A stretch of DNA of 64,000 nt from Ferdinandcohnia humi_A (GTDB lineage Bacteria > Bacillota > Bacilli > Bacillales > Bacillaceae_L): positions 1 to 64,000 of the forward strand of contig JBLKRX010000023.1 of NCBI GenBank assembly GCA_047608075.1. Direction: 5' to 3'. The notes below the pieces were generated by a model. It saw nothing but the letters and a program-made list of their open reading frames with translations. It did not search any database and was not told the DNA's origin. This document shows, piece by piece, positions 1 through 8,691 of this stretch. The number at the start of each line of letters is the position of its first letter. The stretch's first letter is position 1. The translations under genes were made by a program, and so were the position numbers.

Positions 1-35
1 ATTTTTCTGCAATTCCTTTCAAAAATGATAAAAGA

Positions 36-66
36 CATCGAGAGGGAGTGCTCTCGATGCCTTTTG
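36..66 (+). terminator. Rho-independent terminator
   Basis: A 9-bp perfect stem (CATCGAGAG / CTCTCGATG) with a 6-nt loop is followed by CCTTTTG. It probably ends a transcript entering from left of the window. Confidence 0.75.
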
Positions 67-78
67 TCGACAATCTGG

Positions 79-104
79 AACCTCTCTAAATGAGAGGTTT
101 TTAT
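79..104 (+). terminator. Second Rho-independent terminator
   Basis: AACCTCTC / GAGAGGTT stem with a TAAAT loop and a following TTTTTAT. It sits about 15 bases after the first hairpin, so the two act as a tandem terminator for the upstream unseen gene. Confidence 0.75.
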
Positions 105-513
105 ATACGGACAAAAGTATAAAGTTGTGAACATAGTTTTCTACTTGTGTTTTCTGAAATATCCAAATAAAATAAAAATATATACATACCAACTGGTTAG
201 TATAAGTATATCATGAGTCGGGCAATGATCTTTAAATACGGAGTGTTTAAATCTTAAGTAGTAAACCGCAGGTGTAGCCTAAATTGATTTTAATCTTACT
301 TATACATATAGACATGAAATGTACCACTTAGTTTCAGAGATATATATAATTTTTGCTTGCATGAGTATTATAAGAAATGGCCGCTTATTTCAAGAACGAA
401 GTATTGGTACTGGCGAGATCGAGGAGAAACAGAAACTAGAAATCTACTAAAAATGCATGTAAGAATAGTTTAATTCATATACTAAATCGTCAAATACTAA
501 TGGGGGTACATAT
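105..513. other. Non-coding leader region of the reductase/MaoC operon
   Basis: No convincing open reading frame is seen. The stretch is AT-rich and contains a palindromic candidate operator at 186-203. The promoter of the downstream operon must lie here, but I could not choose one pair of boxes with confidence. Confidence 0.5.
186..203. promoter_or_regulatory. Palindromic candidate operator (TetR-like spacing)
   Basis: ATACCAACTGGTTAGTAT is an imperfect 18-bp palindrome with two mismatched pairs. Its size and arrangement resemble operators of TetR-family regulators that control fatty-acid genes in Bacilli. No TetR gene is visible in the window, so the regulator is unknown. It lies about 310 bases before the reductase start. 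Confidence 0.35.
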
Positions 514-1278
514 ATGGCTGCAAGATTTGAAGGAAGAGTTGCATTTGTAACCGGAGCAAGTCGGGGGATTGGTAAAGGAATACTTGAGCAATTTGCTTCC
601 GAAGGTGCGAAAGTAGCATTTATTGATGTGAATGAAGAGGCTTTAACAGAAACAACTAATGAATTAAGAGAAAAAGGATATGACGTATATTCAAAAGTTG
701 CAAACGTTGCCGATGCTGATCAAGTAGATAACGCCGTTAATGAGATACATGAAACATTTGGATCTATTGATATCCTAGTTAATAACGCTGGTGTTATAAG
801 GGACAATCTTTTGTTTAAAATGACAGATCTCGATTGGGAGACTGTAATGAATGTTCATTTACGGGGCTCATTTAATGCAACACGTGCTGTACAAAAATAT
901 ATGGTAAATCAAAAGTATGGAAGAATTATCAATATATCATCAACTTCTGCCTTAGGAAATCGTGGCCAAGCAAACTATGCTACAGCTAAAGCGGGAATTC
1001 AGGGATTTACAAAAACACTAGCAATTGAGTTAGGGCGCTACGGAATTACCACTAATGCTGTTGCGCCTGGGTTTATCGAAACAGAAATGACGAAGGAAAC
1101 AGCTGCACGTATTGGAATCTCATTTGAAGATTTAATAGAAGTAAGCGTGCCAACAATTCCTGTTGGGAGAACAGGTAAACCTGCTGATATTGCGAACGCT
1201 GTCGCTTTTTTTGCCGATGAAAAATCATCGTTTGTGAATGGGCAAGTTCTATATGTAGCAGGCGGACCGAAAGACTAA
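514..1278 (+). CDS. Short-chain dehydrogenase/reductase, FabG-like
   Basis: This 254-residue protein is a classical short-chain dehydrogenase/reductase. It probably reduces a 3-oxoacyl thioester with NAD(P)H in the cytoplasm. The Rossmann motif TGASRGIG is at residues 13-20, NNAG at 90-93, and the catalytic Ser142/143, Tyr155 and Lys159 (YATAK) are present. Length is normal for FabG. The start follows GGGGG with a plausible gap. It is followed by two MaoC-type genes, which suggests a reductase plus dehydratase acting in succession on 3-oxoacyl chains. The housekeeping fabG normally lies in the fabD-fabG-acpP cluster, so this is more likely an accessory paralogue. Its substrate is not determinable from sequence. 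Confidence 0.85.
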   Translation: MAARFEGRVAFVTGASRGIGKGILEQFASEGAKVAFIDVNEEALTETTNELREKGYDVYSKVANVADADQVDNAVNEIHETFGSIDILVNNAGVIRDNLLFKMTDLDWETVMNVHLRGSFNATRAVQKYMVNQKYGRIINISSTSALGNRGQANYATAKAGIQGFTKTLAIELGRYGITTNAVAPGFIETEMTKETAARIGISFEDLIEVSVPTIPVGRTGKPADIANAVAFFADEKSSFVNGQVLYVAGGPKD

Positions 1279-1301
1279 TAGATAAGGTGGTAGATTAAGG
1301 T

Positions 1302-1751
1302 ATGTTCACTGAATATATCGGTAAACGCTCAAATAAAGTAAAAAACATAGTTGAAAGAGGTGCTGTTAAAAAGTTTGCAGAGGCGATTGGTGACCTTCAC
1401 CCGATTTTTATAGATGAGGAAACAGGATTATCTTCTCGCTATAAAACGAATATAGCACCACCAACTTTTCCAAGAGTCTTTGATTTCGGAAAAATTGAAG
1501 GTCTTGCACTACCTGATAAGGGTCTTATCCATGGGGAACAGGTATATGAATATGAGAGACCCTTACTAGTTGGTGAAGAAGTATTTTGCTACTCCGTTGT
1601 CGAAAATTATGTTGAAAAGCGTGGCTCAACAGGGTCTATGGGCATCTTAACAATTTTAAATAATGGAGAAGACCTAGACGGTAATATTATATTTACATCA
1701 AAGCTTGTTGTCATCATTACAGATGCAGTCAGAAAGGGGATGATGGCGTGA
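1302..1751 (+). CDS. MaoC-like dehydratase, N-terminal-type half
   Basis: The 149-residue protein looks like the FAS1-type dehydratase N-terminal (hot-dog) domain, for example the segments GDLHPIFIDEETG near residues 30-42 and a PPTFPRVFDF stretch near 53-62. In related split systems this half shapes the acyl-chain tunnel and pairs with a catalytic MaoC half. It overlaps the next gene by 4 bases (ATGGCGTGA region), which supports translational coupling and a heterodimer. Inferred role: dehydration of 3-hydroxyacyl thioesters after the upstream reductase. It could also be a hydratase working in the opposite direction. Confidence 0.75.
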   Translation: MFTEYIGKRSNKVKNIVERGAVKKFAEAIGDLHPIFIDEETGLSSRYKTNIAPPTFPRVFDFGKIEGLALPDKGLIHGEQVYEYERPLLVGEEVFCYSVVENYVEKRGSTGSMGILTILNNGEDLDGNIIFTSKLVVIITDAVRKGMMA

Positions 1752-2152
1752 GACGATTAGAAACATTTCAAATTGGGGATTCACTTGACGAGATTCAGCT
1801 TGATGCGGTAACAAGAATAGACTTAATTAAATATGCGGGTGCTTCAGGTGATTATAATCCAATCCATACAATCGATGAAGAAGCTCATAAGGCAGGCTTA
1901 CCGGGGATTATCGCTCATGGAATGTGGACAATGGGTAACCTTGCAAAGCTATTTACTCCATATTATGAAGAAGGGTTTATAAAGACTTATTCAATTCGTT
2001 TTCGAAATATGGTGTTTTTAAACGATGTTATTACTCTACAAGCTACTCTAAAAGGAGTGGATGAGAAAAAGCGTACGTTTCAGGTAGTCGCGGTTAACCA
2101 GGACAAAAAGGAAGTTATTAAAGGAAGCGTTATATACCAATTATATAAATAG
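1748..2152 (+). CDS. MaoC-like dehydratase/hydratase, catalytic half
   Basis: This 134-residue hot-dog protein carries the hydratase-2 signature: GDYNPIHTIDEEAHKAG at about residues 34-50, with the Asp and His of the catalytic dyad, then GIIAHGMWTMG. That identifies it as the catalytic partner of the preceding MaoC-type half. It uses a GTG start overlapping the upstream gene by 4 bases. Together the three genes form a reductase plus heterodimeric dehydratase unit resembling mycobacterial HadAB arrangements. A strong terminator follows at once, closing the operon. Confidence 0.8.
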   Translation: MRRLETFQIGDSLDEIQLDAVTRIDLIKYAGASGDYNPIHTIDEEAHKAGLPGIIAHGMWTMGNLAKLFTPYYEEGFIKTYSIRFRNMVFLNDVITLQATLKGVDEKKRTFQVVAVNQDKKEVIKGSVIYQLYK

Positions 2153-2170
2153 TGAAAAACTGTCCTTTAG

Positions 2171-2215
2171 CCCATTAACATGAATAATGTAGTTTTCATG
2201 TTAATGGGTTATTTT
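2171..2215 (+). terminator. Terminator of the reductase/MaoC operon
   Basis: A perfect 14-bp stem (2171-2184 pairing with 2195-2208) has a 10-nt loop and is followed by TTATTTT. It lies 19 bases after the stop codon of the second MaoC gene. Confidence 0.9.
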
Positions 2216-2382
2216 CATATCTAGAACATTTCCTATTTGATGAAAGAAATGTGGTATTTACAATATTCATTATGCGAATATGCTATGTGTAAAAGCAACA
2301 GCAACTTATATATATTATAGGTCGTCCAATTTCGATACTAGAGCTTTTAAGATAACTGTTTAAAAAGCATTACGTAACACTT

Positions 2383-2397
2383 TAGTCTAGTAGACTA
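2383..2397. promoter_or_regulatory. Perfect inverted repeat upstream of the hut promoter
   Basis: TAGTCTA-G-TAGACTA is a perfect 7-bp inverted repeat centred about 45 bases before the -35 box of hutP. It is a candidate protein-binding site. Which regulator would use it is unknown. Confidence 0.35.
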
Positions 2398-2432
2398 CTA
2401 CTATATTAATATACTAAAATTTTCCACAATCA

Positions 2433-2462
2433 TTGACATTGTGATTGGCTAACCTTTAAAAT
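2433..2462 (+). promoter_or_regulatory. Sigma-A-type promoter of the hut operon
   Basis: A perfect -35 box TTGACA (2433-2438) is followed after 18 bases by TAAAAT (2457-2462), about 50 bases before the hutP start codon. It is the best promoter candidate in the 360-base gap between the MaoC terminator and hutP. Confidence 0.6.
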
Positions 2463-2514
2463 AAATAATAAGTTAGTAGATAATAGGAAATTTTCAGAAA
2501 TCAGAGGTAGTATT

Positions 2515-2952
2515 ATGGCTCAGAAAATAGCGATTGGAAAAATTGCCGTACTGCTAGCAGCCTTAACAGAAGAAGAGTTGGTTGCTATGGGTCCTGTTTT
2601 GAATGGAGTTTCCTACTGTCAGGGAAAAGTGGGCTCCATGAATATGCAGAAAGTGATTTCTGCTGTTGAAACAGCTGCAAAACGCAGCGGCCTTATCCAC
2701 CAAACAAATTATAGAGACACCCATGCCTTATACCACGCTATTTTAGAAGGAATTGAAGGTGTAACAAGAGGGAAACCCGCAATTGGAGAAGTTAGTCGTA
2801 CAGTTGGTCTCCGGTTTGCAGTCGTGAGAGGTTCTCCATATGAGAATGAAGAAGAAGGAGAATGGATCGCAGTTGCCTTTTACGGAACAATTGGTGCTCC
2901 CATAAAAGGGTTAGAGCATGAAACAATTGGATTAGGGATAAATCATATGTAA
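2515..2952 (+). CDS. hutP: HutP, histidine-dependent RNA-binding antiterminator
   Basis: HutP binds hut mRNA in the presence of L-histidine and Mg2+ and prevents a terminator hairpin from forming ahead of hutH. The 145-residue protein matches the family along its whole length, including GKVGSMNMQKVISAVETA, YRDTHALYHA, GVTRGKP, TVGLRFAVVRG and the C-terminal GTIGAPIKGLEHETIGLGINHM block. Start ATG is preceded by AGAGGTAG. It is the first gene of the hut operon. Its target hairpin is present between this gene and hutH at 3044-3087. Confidence 0.95.
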   Translation: MAQKIAIGKIAVLLAALTEEELVAMGPVLNGVSYCQGKVGSMNMQKVISAVETAAKRSGLIHQTNYRDTHALYHAILEGIEGVTRGKPAIGEVSRTVGLRFAVVRGSPYENEEEGEWIAVAFYGTIGAPIKGLEHETIGLGINHM

Positions 2953-3026
2953 AGAAGCTTTTTTACTAGGTGCACATTCTTGTATAGAAGCTTTCACAAA
3001 GATAAATAAACAGATTACATTGCCTA

Positions 3027-3087
3027 TAGTCCTTTAGTTAATAGGAGGCGATGATGGTATTTCTTTGCCATTATCGTCTCCTTTTTT
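3027..3087 (+). promoter_or_regulatory. HutP-responsive terminator with UAG triplets
   Basis: A 14-bp stem (3044-3057 pairing with 3068-3081, with G-T wobbles) is followed by TTTTTTG, forming an intrinsic terminator between hutP and hutH. Just upstream, TAG triplets occur at 3027, 3035 and 3042, the last overlapping the foot of the stem. HutP is known to bind UAG triplets spaced by four bases; here the gaps are 5 and 4. Two further TAGs occur at 2967 and 2985. Inference: histidine-bound HutP covers the 5' half and allows read-through into hutH. Confidence 0.8.
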
Positions 3088-3161
3088 GTTTAAGTGGAGT
3101 ACCAAACGACTAGATAATCCATCATTTTGGAAATTTTATGAGTAATTTTAGGAGGAGCATT

Positions 3162-4685
3162 ATGGTTGAATTAACAGGGCATTCATTAACATTAGATCAA
3201 ATAAAAAGCATTTGCTATGACGAGGAGTTTGTGACAATTAGCAAGGAATCCCTTCATAAAGTAGAACAAAGTAGAAAAGCAGTGGAACGTATCCTAAAAG
3301 AGAAACGAACAATTTATGGAATCAATACAGGTTTTGGTAAGTTTAGTGATGTGGTTATTGCAGAGGATGATGTAAATGATTTGCAGGTTAATTTAATACG
3401 TTCACACGCTTGTGGGGTTGGTGAACCATTCCCTGAGGTTGTTTCTCGTGCGATGGTACTGCTCAGATTGAATGCCTTAATAAAAGGGTATTCAGGTATT
3501 CGACCAATAATCGCTGAGCAGCTTTTGACTCTACTTAACCATAAAATACATCCAGTTATTCCACAACAGGGATCACTTGGTGCATCAGGTGATTTGGCAC
3601 CATTGTCTCATCTTGCACTTGTTCTAATGGGAGAGGGTAAAGTGCACTACAAGGGTGAAATCCATACTACCATGGAGGTCTTTGAAAAAGAGGGAATCCA
3701 ACCAATAGGACTACAAGCAAAAGAGGGTCTTGCCTTAATTAATGGTACTCAAGCAATGACAGCCATGGGAGTGATCAACTGGATAGAAGCGTTTGTTCTG
3801 GCAAGGCAAAGTGAAATGATTGCCTCACTCACCATAGAAGGTCTTGCAGGGATCATTGACGCCTTTCATCCTGCTATTCATGAGGTTCGTGGCTACCCAC
3901 AGCAAATGGACGTTGCTGAAAGAATAAGAAATATCTTGTCTGGTAGTAAATTAATAACACGACAAGGAGAAAAGCGGGTGCAGGATGCTTACTCCTTACG
4001 ATGTATTCCACAGGTACATGGAGCGTCATGGCAGGCATTAGATTATGTAAAAGAAAAACTAGAAATTGAGATAAATGCTGCAACAGATAATCCGCTCATT
4101 TTTGATGATGGTAATACGGTAATATCTGGTGGAAACTTTCATGGTCAACCTATCGCGATTGCAATGGATTTTATGAAAATAGCAGTTGCTGAGTTTGCTA
4201 GTATCTCAGAGCGTAGGATAGAAAGATTGGTAAACCCACAACTAAATGATCTGCCACCGTTTTTAAGTCCACAGCCTGGGTTACAATCTGGTGCAATGAT
4301 TATGCAATATGCGGCAGCCTCACTTGTTTCCGAAAATAAGACGCTCGCTCACCCTGCAAGTGTGGATTCCATACCGTCTTCTGCTAACCAAGAGGACCAC
4401 GTTAGTATGGGAACTATTGCTTCTCGACACGCCTACATGATTATCCAAAATGTGCGAAGAGTCCTTGCAATCGAATGTATTTGTGCACTACAAGCAGTAG
4501 AATATCGTGGCGTTGATAAGATGGCACCTACCACAAAGGGATTCTATCAAGAAGCACGAAAGATTGTACCATCTATCATTGAGGACCGTGTGTTCTCTGA
4601 AGATATTGAAAATCTCACAGATTGGCTAAAAAAAAATAATGTAGTCTGGACAGCTACTACGGTAAAGGAAACGGTTAACAAATAA
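3162..4685 (+). CDS. hutH: Histidine ammonia-lyase
   Basis: HutH removes ammonia from L-histidine to give trans-urocanate, the first step of histidine breakdown. The MIO cofactor triad Ala-Ser-Gly is at residues 141-143 within GSLGASGDLAPLSHL. The block from NPLIFDDG to GALQ-type C-terminal helices matches the family. I chose ATG 3162 because it follows GGAGGAG with correct spacing and gives MVEL, like known HutH; an upstream in-frame ATG at 3138 has no ribosome site. The gene lies behind the HutP terminator. About 507 residues, normal length. Confidence 0.97.
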   Translation: MVELTGHSLTLDQIKSICYDEEFVTISKESLHKVEQSRKAVERILKEKRTIYGINTGFGKFSDVVIAEDDVNDLQVNLIRSHACGVGEPFPEVVSRAMVLLRLNALIKGYSGIRPIIAEQLLTLLNHKIHPVIPQQGSLGASGDLAPLSHLALVLMGEGKVHYKGEIHTTMEVFEKEGIQPIGLQAKEGLALINGTQAMTAMGVINWIEAFVLARQSEMIASLTIEGLAGIIDAFHPAIHEVRGYPQQMDVAERIRNILSGSKLITRQGEKRVQDAYSLRCIPQVHGASWQALDYVKEKLEIEINAATDNPLIFDDGNTVISGGNFHGQPIAIAMDFMKIAVAEFASISERRIERLVNPQLNDLPPFLSPQPGLQSGAMIMQYAAASLVSENKTLAHPASVDSIPSSANQEDHVSMGTIASRHAYMIIQNVRRVLAIECICALQAVEYRGVDKMAPTTKGFYQEARKIVPSIIEDRVFSEDIENLTDWLKKNNVVWTATTVKETVNK

Positions 4686-4706
4686 CAAAGGAAAGAGGTA
4701 ATCGTT

Positions 4707-6362
4707 ATGACAATTAAAAATCGCATTGTTCATGTTAAAAAAGGTGTAGAGCTTGAGTGTAAAGGTTGGGAGCAAGAAGCTGCATTGCGTATGCTATATA
4801 ACAACTTAGACCCTGCTGTTGCTGAAAAGCCGGAGGATCTTGTAGTATATGGTGGTATCGGGAAGGCAGCCCGTAACTGGGAGTCGTTTGATGCCATTGT
4901 AGAAACACTTCGTCGCTTAGAGAATGATGAAACTATGTTAATTCAATCAGGTAAACCTGTTGCTGTGTTCAAAACACATAGGGCTGCCCCTCGTGTTCTA
5001 TTATCGAACTCCGTTCTAGTTCCAAAATGGGCAAACTGGGAGCATTTTCATGAGCTAGATCAAAAAGGTCTGATGATGTATGGTCAAATGACTGCAGGAA
5101 GCTGGATCTATATAGGTTCACAAGGGATTTTACAAGGCACGTATGAAACGTTTGCGGAATTAGCACGCCAACATTTTGGTGGATCGTTAAAAGGAACGAT
5201 AACCCTTACTGCAGGTTTAGGGGGAATGGGTGGTGCTCAACCACTTGCCGTAACAATGAACGGTGGCGTATGTCTAGCGGTGGATGTAGATTCATCTCGG
5301 ATCCAAAAACGGCTTGACACTCGCTACTGTGATAGAATGACAGATTCCATTGATGACGCCATTAGTTGGGCGAAACAGGCAAAACAAAACGGTACTGCTT
5401 TATCCATTGGGCTTATTGGAAATGCTGCTGAAATACACCATGATTTATTGAGTCGAAACATCACAATTGACATTGTTACAGACCAAACCTCTGCACATGA
5501 TCCATTGAATGGATATATTCCAGTAGGCTATTCGCTTCAAGAAGCTGATGAGTTACGCAAGTCTGATTCTAAAAGACATGTAGAACTTGCTACTCAGTCG
5601 ATGGCACAACATGTTAAGGCAATGTTGGAATTTCAGCGTAGAGGAGCTATAACCTTCGATTATGGAAACAACATTCGCCAGGTAGCCAAGGACCAAGGTG
5701 TTGAAAATGCCTTTGACTTCCCAGGCTTTGTTCCTGCATATATTCGTCCTTTATTCTGTGAAGGAAAGGGACCATTCAGATGGGCTGCTTTATCTGGTGA
5801 CCCAGAAGATATTTATCGTACAGATGCGTTATTAAAGGAGCTTTTCCCTGAAAATGAGGCGTTACTACGCTGGATTGACATGGCTCAAGAAAAAGTTGAG
5901 TTTCAAGGGCTACCAGCAAGAATTTGCTGGCTTGGTTACGGTGAAAGAGTAAAAATGGGTCTGGCAATAAATGAATTAGTTAGAAAAGGAGAACTAAAGG
6001 CTCCAATTGTTATTGGACGCGACCACCTAGATTGTGGTTCCGTCGCTTCACCAAATCGTGAGACAGAAGCAATGAAGGATGGCAGTGATGCAGTTGGTGA
6101 CTGGGCAATTCTAAACGCTCTACTGAATGTAGCGGCAGGCGGGTCTTGGATATCTGTTCACCATGGTGGTGGAGTAGGTATGGGCTATTCCTTACATGCA
6201 GGCATGGTAGTCGTTGCAGACGGAACAGACCTAGCAGAAGAACGCTTACAACGCGTATTAACCACAGATCCAGGAATGGGAATTGTCCGTCATGCAGATG
6301 CAGGGTATGAAAAAGCAATACAAGTTGCGAAGGATAAAGGTGTTGACATTCCAATGTTGTAG
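4707..6362 (+). CDS. hutU: Urocanate hydratase (urocanase)
   Basis: HutU hydrates urocanate to imidazolonepropionate using tightly bound NAD+. The 551-residue length is typical. Recognisable segments are QSGKPVAVFKTH near residue 80, the NAD-binding TAGLGGMGGAQPLA near 168-181, and RDHLDCGSVASPNRETEAM with the catalytic Cys near 440. It follows hutH by 21 bases with a GGAAAGAGG site and so is in the same transcript. Confidence 0.97.
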   Translation: MTIKNRIVHVKKGVELECKGWEQEAALRMLYNNLDPAVAEKPEDLVVYGGIGKAARNWESFDAIVETLRRLENDETMLIQSGKPVAVFKTHRAAPRVLLSNSVLVPKWANWEHFHELDQKGLMMYGQMTAGSWIYIGSQGILQGTYETFAELARQHFGGSLKGTITLTAGLGGMGGAQPLAVTMNGGVCLAVDVDSSRIQKRLDTRYCDRMTDSIDDAISWAKQAKQNGTALSIGLIGNAAEIHHDLLSRNITIDIVTDQTSAHDPLNGYIPVGYSLQEADELRKSDSKRHVELATQSMAQHVKAMLEFQRRGAITFDYGNNIRQVAKDQGVENAFDFPGFVPAYIRPLFCEGKGPFRWAALSGDPEDIYRTDALLKELFPENEALLRWIDMAQEKVEFQGLPARICWLGYGERVKMGLAINELVRKGELKAPIVIGRDHLDCGSVASPNRETEAMKDGSDAVGDWAILNALLNVAAGGSWISVHHGGGVGMGYSLHAGMVVVADGTDLAEERLQRVLTTDPGMGIVRHADAGYEKAIQVAKDKGVDIPML

Positions 6363-6478
6363 TTGGTAGTTTTGTAGATTTTGATAAATAAGTGAGTATC
6401 TTTGCATTCAATAGTTTCAAGAAACCAACTACAACTAGACAACATAACCAGGCAACTTATCGAAAGAGGAGTGATATC

Positions 6479-7723
6479 ATGGATTACGATTTACTCGTTT
6501 ATAATATAGGGGAATTGATCCTTCCTAAAGCTACCTTAACCCCATTGAAGGGTGAGGAAATGAAACAGTTAACAGTAAAAAACAATGCAGCATTTGCTAC
6601 AAAAGGGGAAAATATTGTTTGGATTGGTACAAATGAAGAAGTAAGTCATCTTCATGCGAAGGAATACTTGGATGCTGAGCAAAAGGTTGTATCACCTGGT
6701 TTGGTAGATCCACATACCCATCTGGTATTTGGTGGGTCACGTGAAAAGGAACTCGCACTTAAGCAAGCTGGTGTTCCATACCTTGAAATTTTAGCAAACG
6801 GTGGGGGGATATTATCTACTGTTGAGGCAACAAAACAAGCAACAGAGGAGGAGTTAGTAAAAAAAGCATCCTTCCACTTAGAAAGAATGATTTCATATGG
6901 GGTTACGACCATGGAGGCAAAGAGTGGGTACGGGCTGGATACGGAAACAGAATTAAAACAACTACGGGTCGTAAAACACTTAAACAGAAAATACCCTGTT
7001 TCCATAGTTTCTACTTTTTTAGGACCACATGCAATTCCACCTTCGCAAAAAGGGAAAGAACATGAATTTTTACAAGAAATGATTGAACTTTTAGATGTTG
7101 TAAAAAGTGAAAATCTTGCTGAATATGCAGATATTTTCTGTGAGACAGGGGTTTTTACAATTGAACAGTCTAAACACTTTCTATTAAAAGCCAAAGAAAA
7201 GGGATTTGGCATGAAGATACATGCTGATGAAATTGACTCGCTTGGTGGAACAGAATTAGCAGTCGACATAGGTGCGATTAGCGCTGACCACTTGGTGGCT
7301 GCGTCAGACGAGGGGATCAGGAAACTTGCAAAGAGTGAAACTGTAGCTGTTTTACTGCCAGGAACCACCTTTTATTTAGGTAAAGACTCGTATGCTCGCG
7401 CTAGAAAGATGATCGATGAAGGAGTTGCGGTTTCGCTTGCGACTGATTTTAATCCTGGAAGCTGTGTGACTGAAAATTTACAGCTAATTATGTCACTTGC
7501 GGCACTTAAACTTAAAATGACTGTAGAAGAAATTTGGAATGCTGTGACCGTAAATGGAGCCTTTGCTATAGGACAGGGTGGGGAAGCGGGAACACTTGAA
7601 GTTGGAAAACAAGCTAGTTTCGTAGTTTGGGATGTTCCGAACTATATGTATATCCCATATCATTTCGGTGTTAATCATGCGAAAACTGTATACTGTAGAG
7701 GCAAAAAAGTATGGGAGAGATGA
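6479..7723 (+). CDS. hutI: Imidazolonepropionase
   Basis: HutI hydrolyses imidazolonepropionate to N-formimino-L-glutamate. It is an amidohydrolase-fold metal enzyme: VDPHTHLVFGG carries the metal histidines near residue 77, KIHADEID a further ligand, and ATDFNPGSC the C-terminal Asp. ATG 6479 is taken because AAAGAGGAG lies 7 bases before it and the product MDYDLLVYNIGEL fits the family; an earlier GTG at 6392 would add an unrelated tail. About 414 residues. It overlaps nothing and is followed after 4 bases by hutG. Confidence 0.95.
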   Translation: MDYDLLVYNIGELILPKATLTPLKGEEMKQLTVKNNAAFATKGENIVWIGTNEEVSHLHAKEYLDAEQKVVSPGLVDPHTHLVFGGSREKELALKQAGVPYLEILANGGGILSTVEATKQATEEELVKKASFHLERMISYGVTTMEAKSGYGLDTETELKQLRVVKHLNRKYPVSIVSTFLGPHAIPPSQKGKEHEFLQEMIELLDVVKSENLAEYADIFCETGVFTIEQSKHFLLKAKEKGFGMKIHADEIDSLGGTELAVDIGAISADHLVAASDEGIRKLAKSETVAVLLPGTTFYLGKDSYARARKMIDEGVAVSLATDFNPGSCVTENLQLIMSLAALKLKMTVEEIWNAVTVNGAFAIGQGGEAGTLEVGKQASFVVWDVPNYMYIPYHFGVNHAKTVYCRGKKVWER

Positions 7724-7727
7724 CCGA

Positions 7728-8668
7728 ATGTCTAATTTTACGTATCTTCAACCAGGGATAGGGGCCAGCTTCAAAGATCAATATGTGACGAGGGTATCTG
7801 AATGTATGAAAACATTTTCAGATGGCATGAAAGGGGAGATTGGAATTATTGGGCTACCGGCTTCAAAATCTTCTATTTCTCCATCTAACGCAGCTGACGC
7901 ACCAAAAACCATACGAGCTGCATTACATGCGTATTCCACTTTTTCTGGGGAGAAAAATCGCGATTTCAATGATGTTGTAATTCTAGATTTTGGTGATGTT
8001 ACCACTCACCCAACAAACATGGAAGAAACGTTGAATCGATTGTATATAAGTGTAAAAGAAATGGTTCATACTAATGCTTGTAATCGTTATATTATGTTAG
8101 GTGGCGATCATGGGGTTAGTTTTCCCTCGATTCGTGCGTATCAGGAAAGCTTTGGGAGAATTGGAGTCATTCAGTGGGATGCACATCATGATGTAAGGAA
8201 TCTTGATGACGGTGGTCGGACGAACGGGACTCCATTTAGAAGCCTTTTAGAAGGTGGCCATCTTAAAGGAGAAAACCTTGTCCAAATTGGAATACGTGAC
8301 TATGCAAATGCAAAGTATTATCACGACTATACCAAGGAAAAAGGTATTTCTGTTTATACAATGGAGGATGTGGAGCATCACGGAGTTAATGAAATAGTCA
8401 AAAAAGAGATACAGCGCTTGTCTGAACGGGTAGATTGTATTTATCTATCCGTCGATATGGATGTTGTTGACCAAGCGTTTGCTCCTGGTTGTCCAGCAAT
8501 TGGCCCAGGAGGACTCACTTCAAGGGAGCTTCTCTCGTCATTTCTGTAGCTGCGAAGCATCCTAAAGTAAAAGCAATGGATATCGTTGAAATAGATCCTT
8601 CAAAGGATGTACGTGATATAACGAGTCGCCTTGCTGCTCACGTAATGATGAGATTTATGTACATCTAA
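7728..8668 (+). pseudogene. hutG: Formimidoylglutamase, frameshifted
   Basis: HutG would split formiminoglutamate into glutamate and formamide. The ureohydrolase motifs GGDHGVSFPS, WDAHHDVR and SVDMDVVDQAFAPGCP are intact. Translation from ATG 7728 runs into a stop at 8547-8549 just after GPGGLTSRELL. The expected C-terminus (VAAKHPKVKAMDIVEIDPSKDVRDITSRLAAHVM, here quoted by its ends VAAKHP and LAAHVM) continues in another frame up to TAA 8666-8668. One base appears to be missing near 8535-8545. About 40 residues, including the conserved EIDP strand, would be lost. It is either a real mutation that blocks the last hut step or a sequencing error. Confidence 0.85.
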
Positions 8669-8691
8669 ATAAGAAGTAGAGGAACATAAAA

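Noticed and set aside
6652..7368. 238-codon minus-strand frame inside hutI
   Set aside because: It is a shadow of hutI codon usage with Ser/Ala/Phe-rich nonsense composition and no ribosome site.
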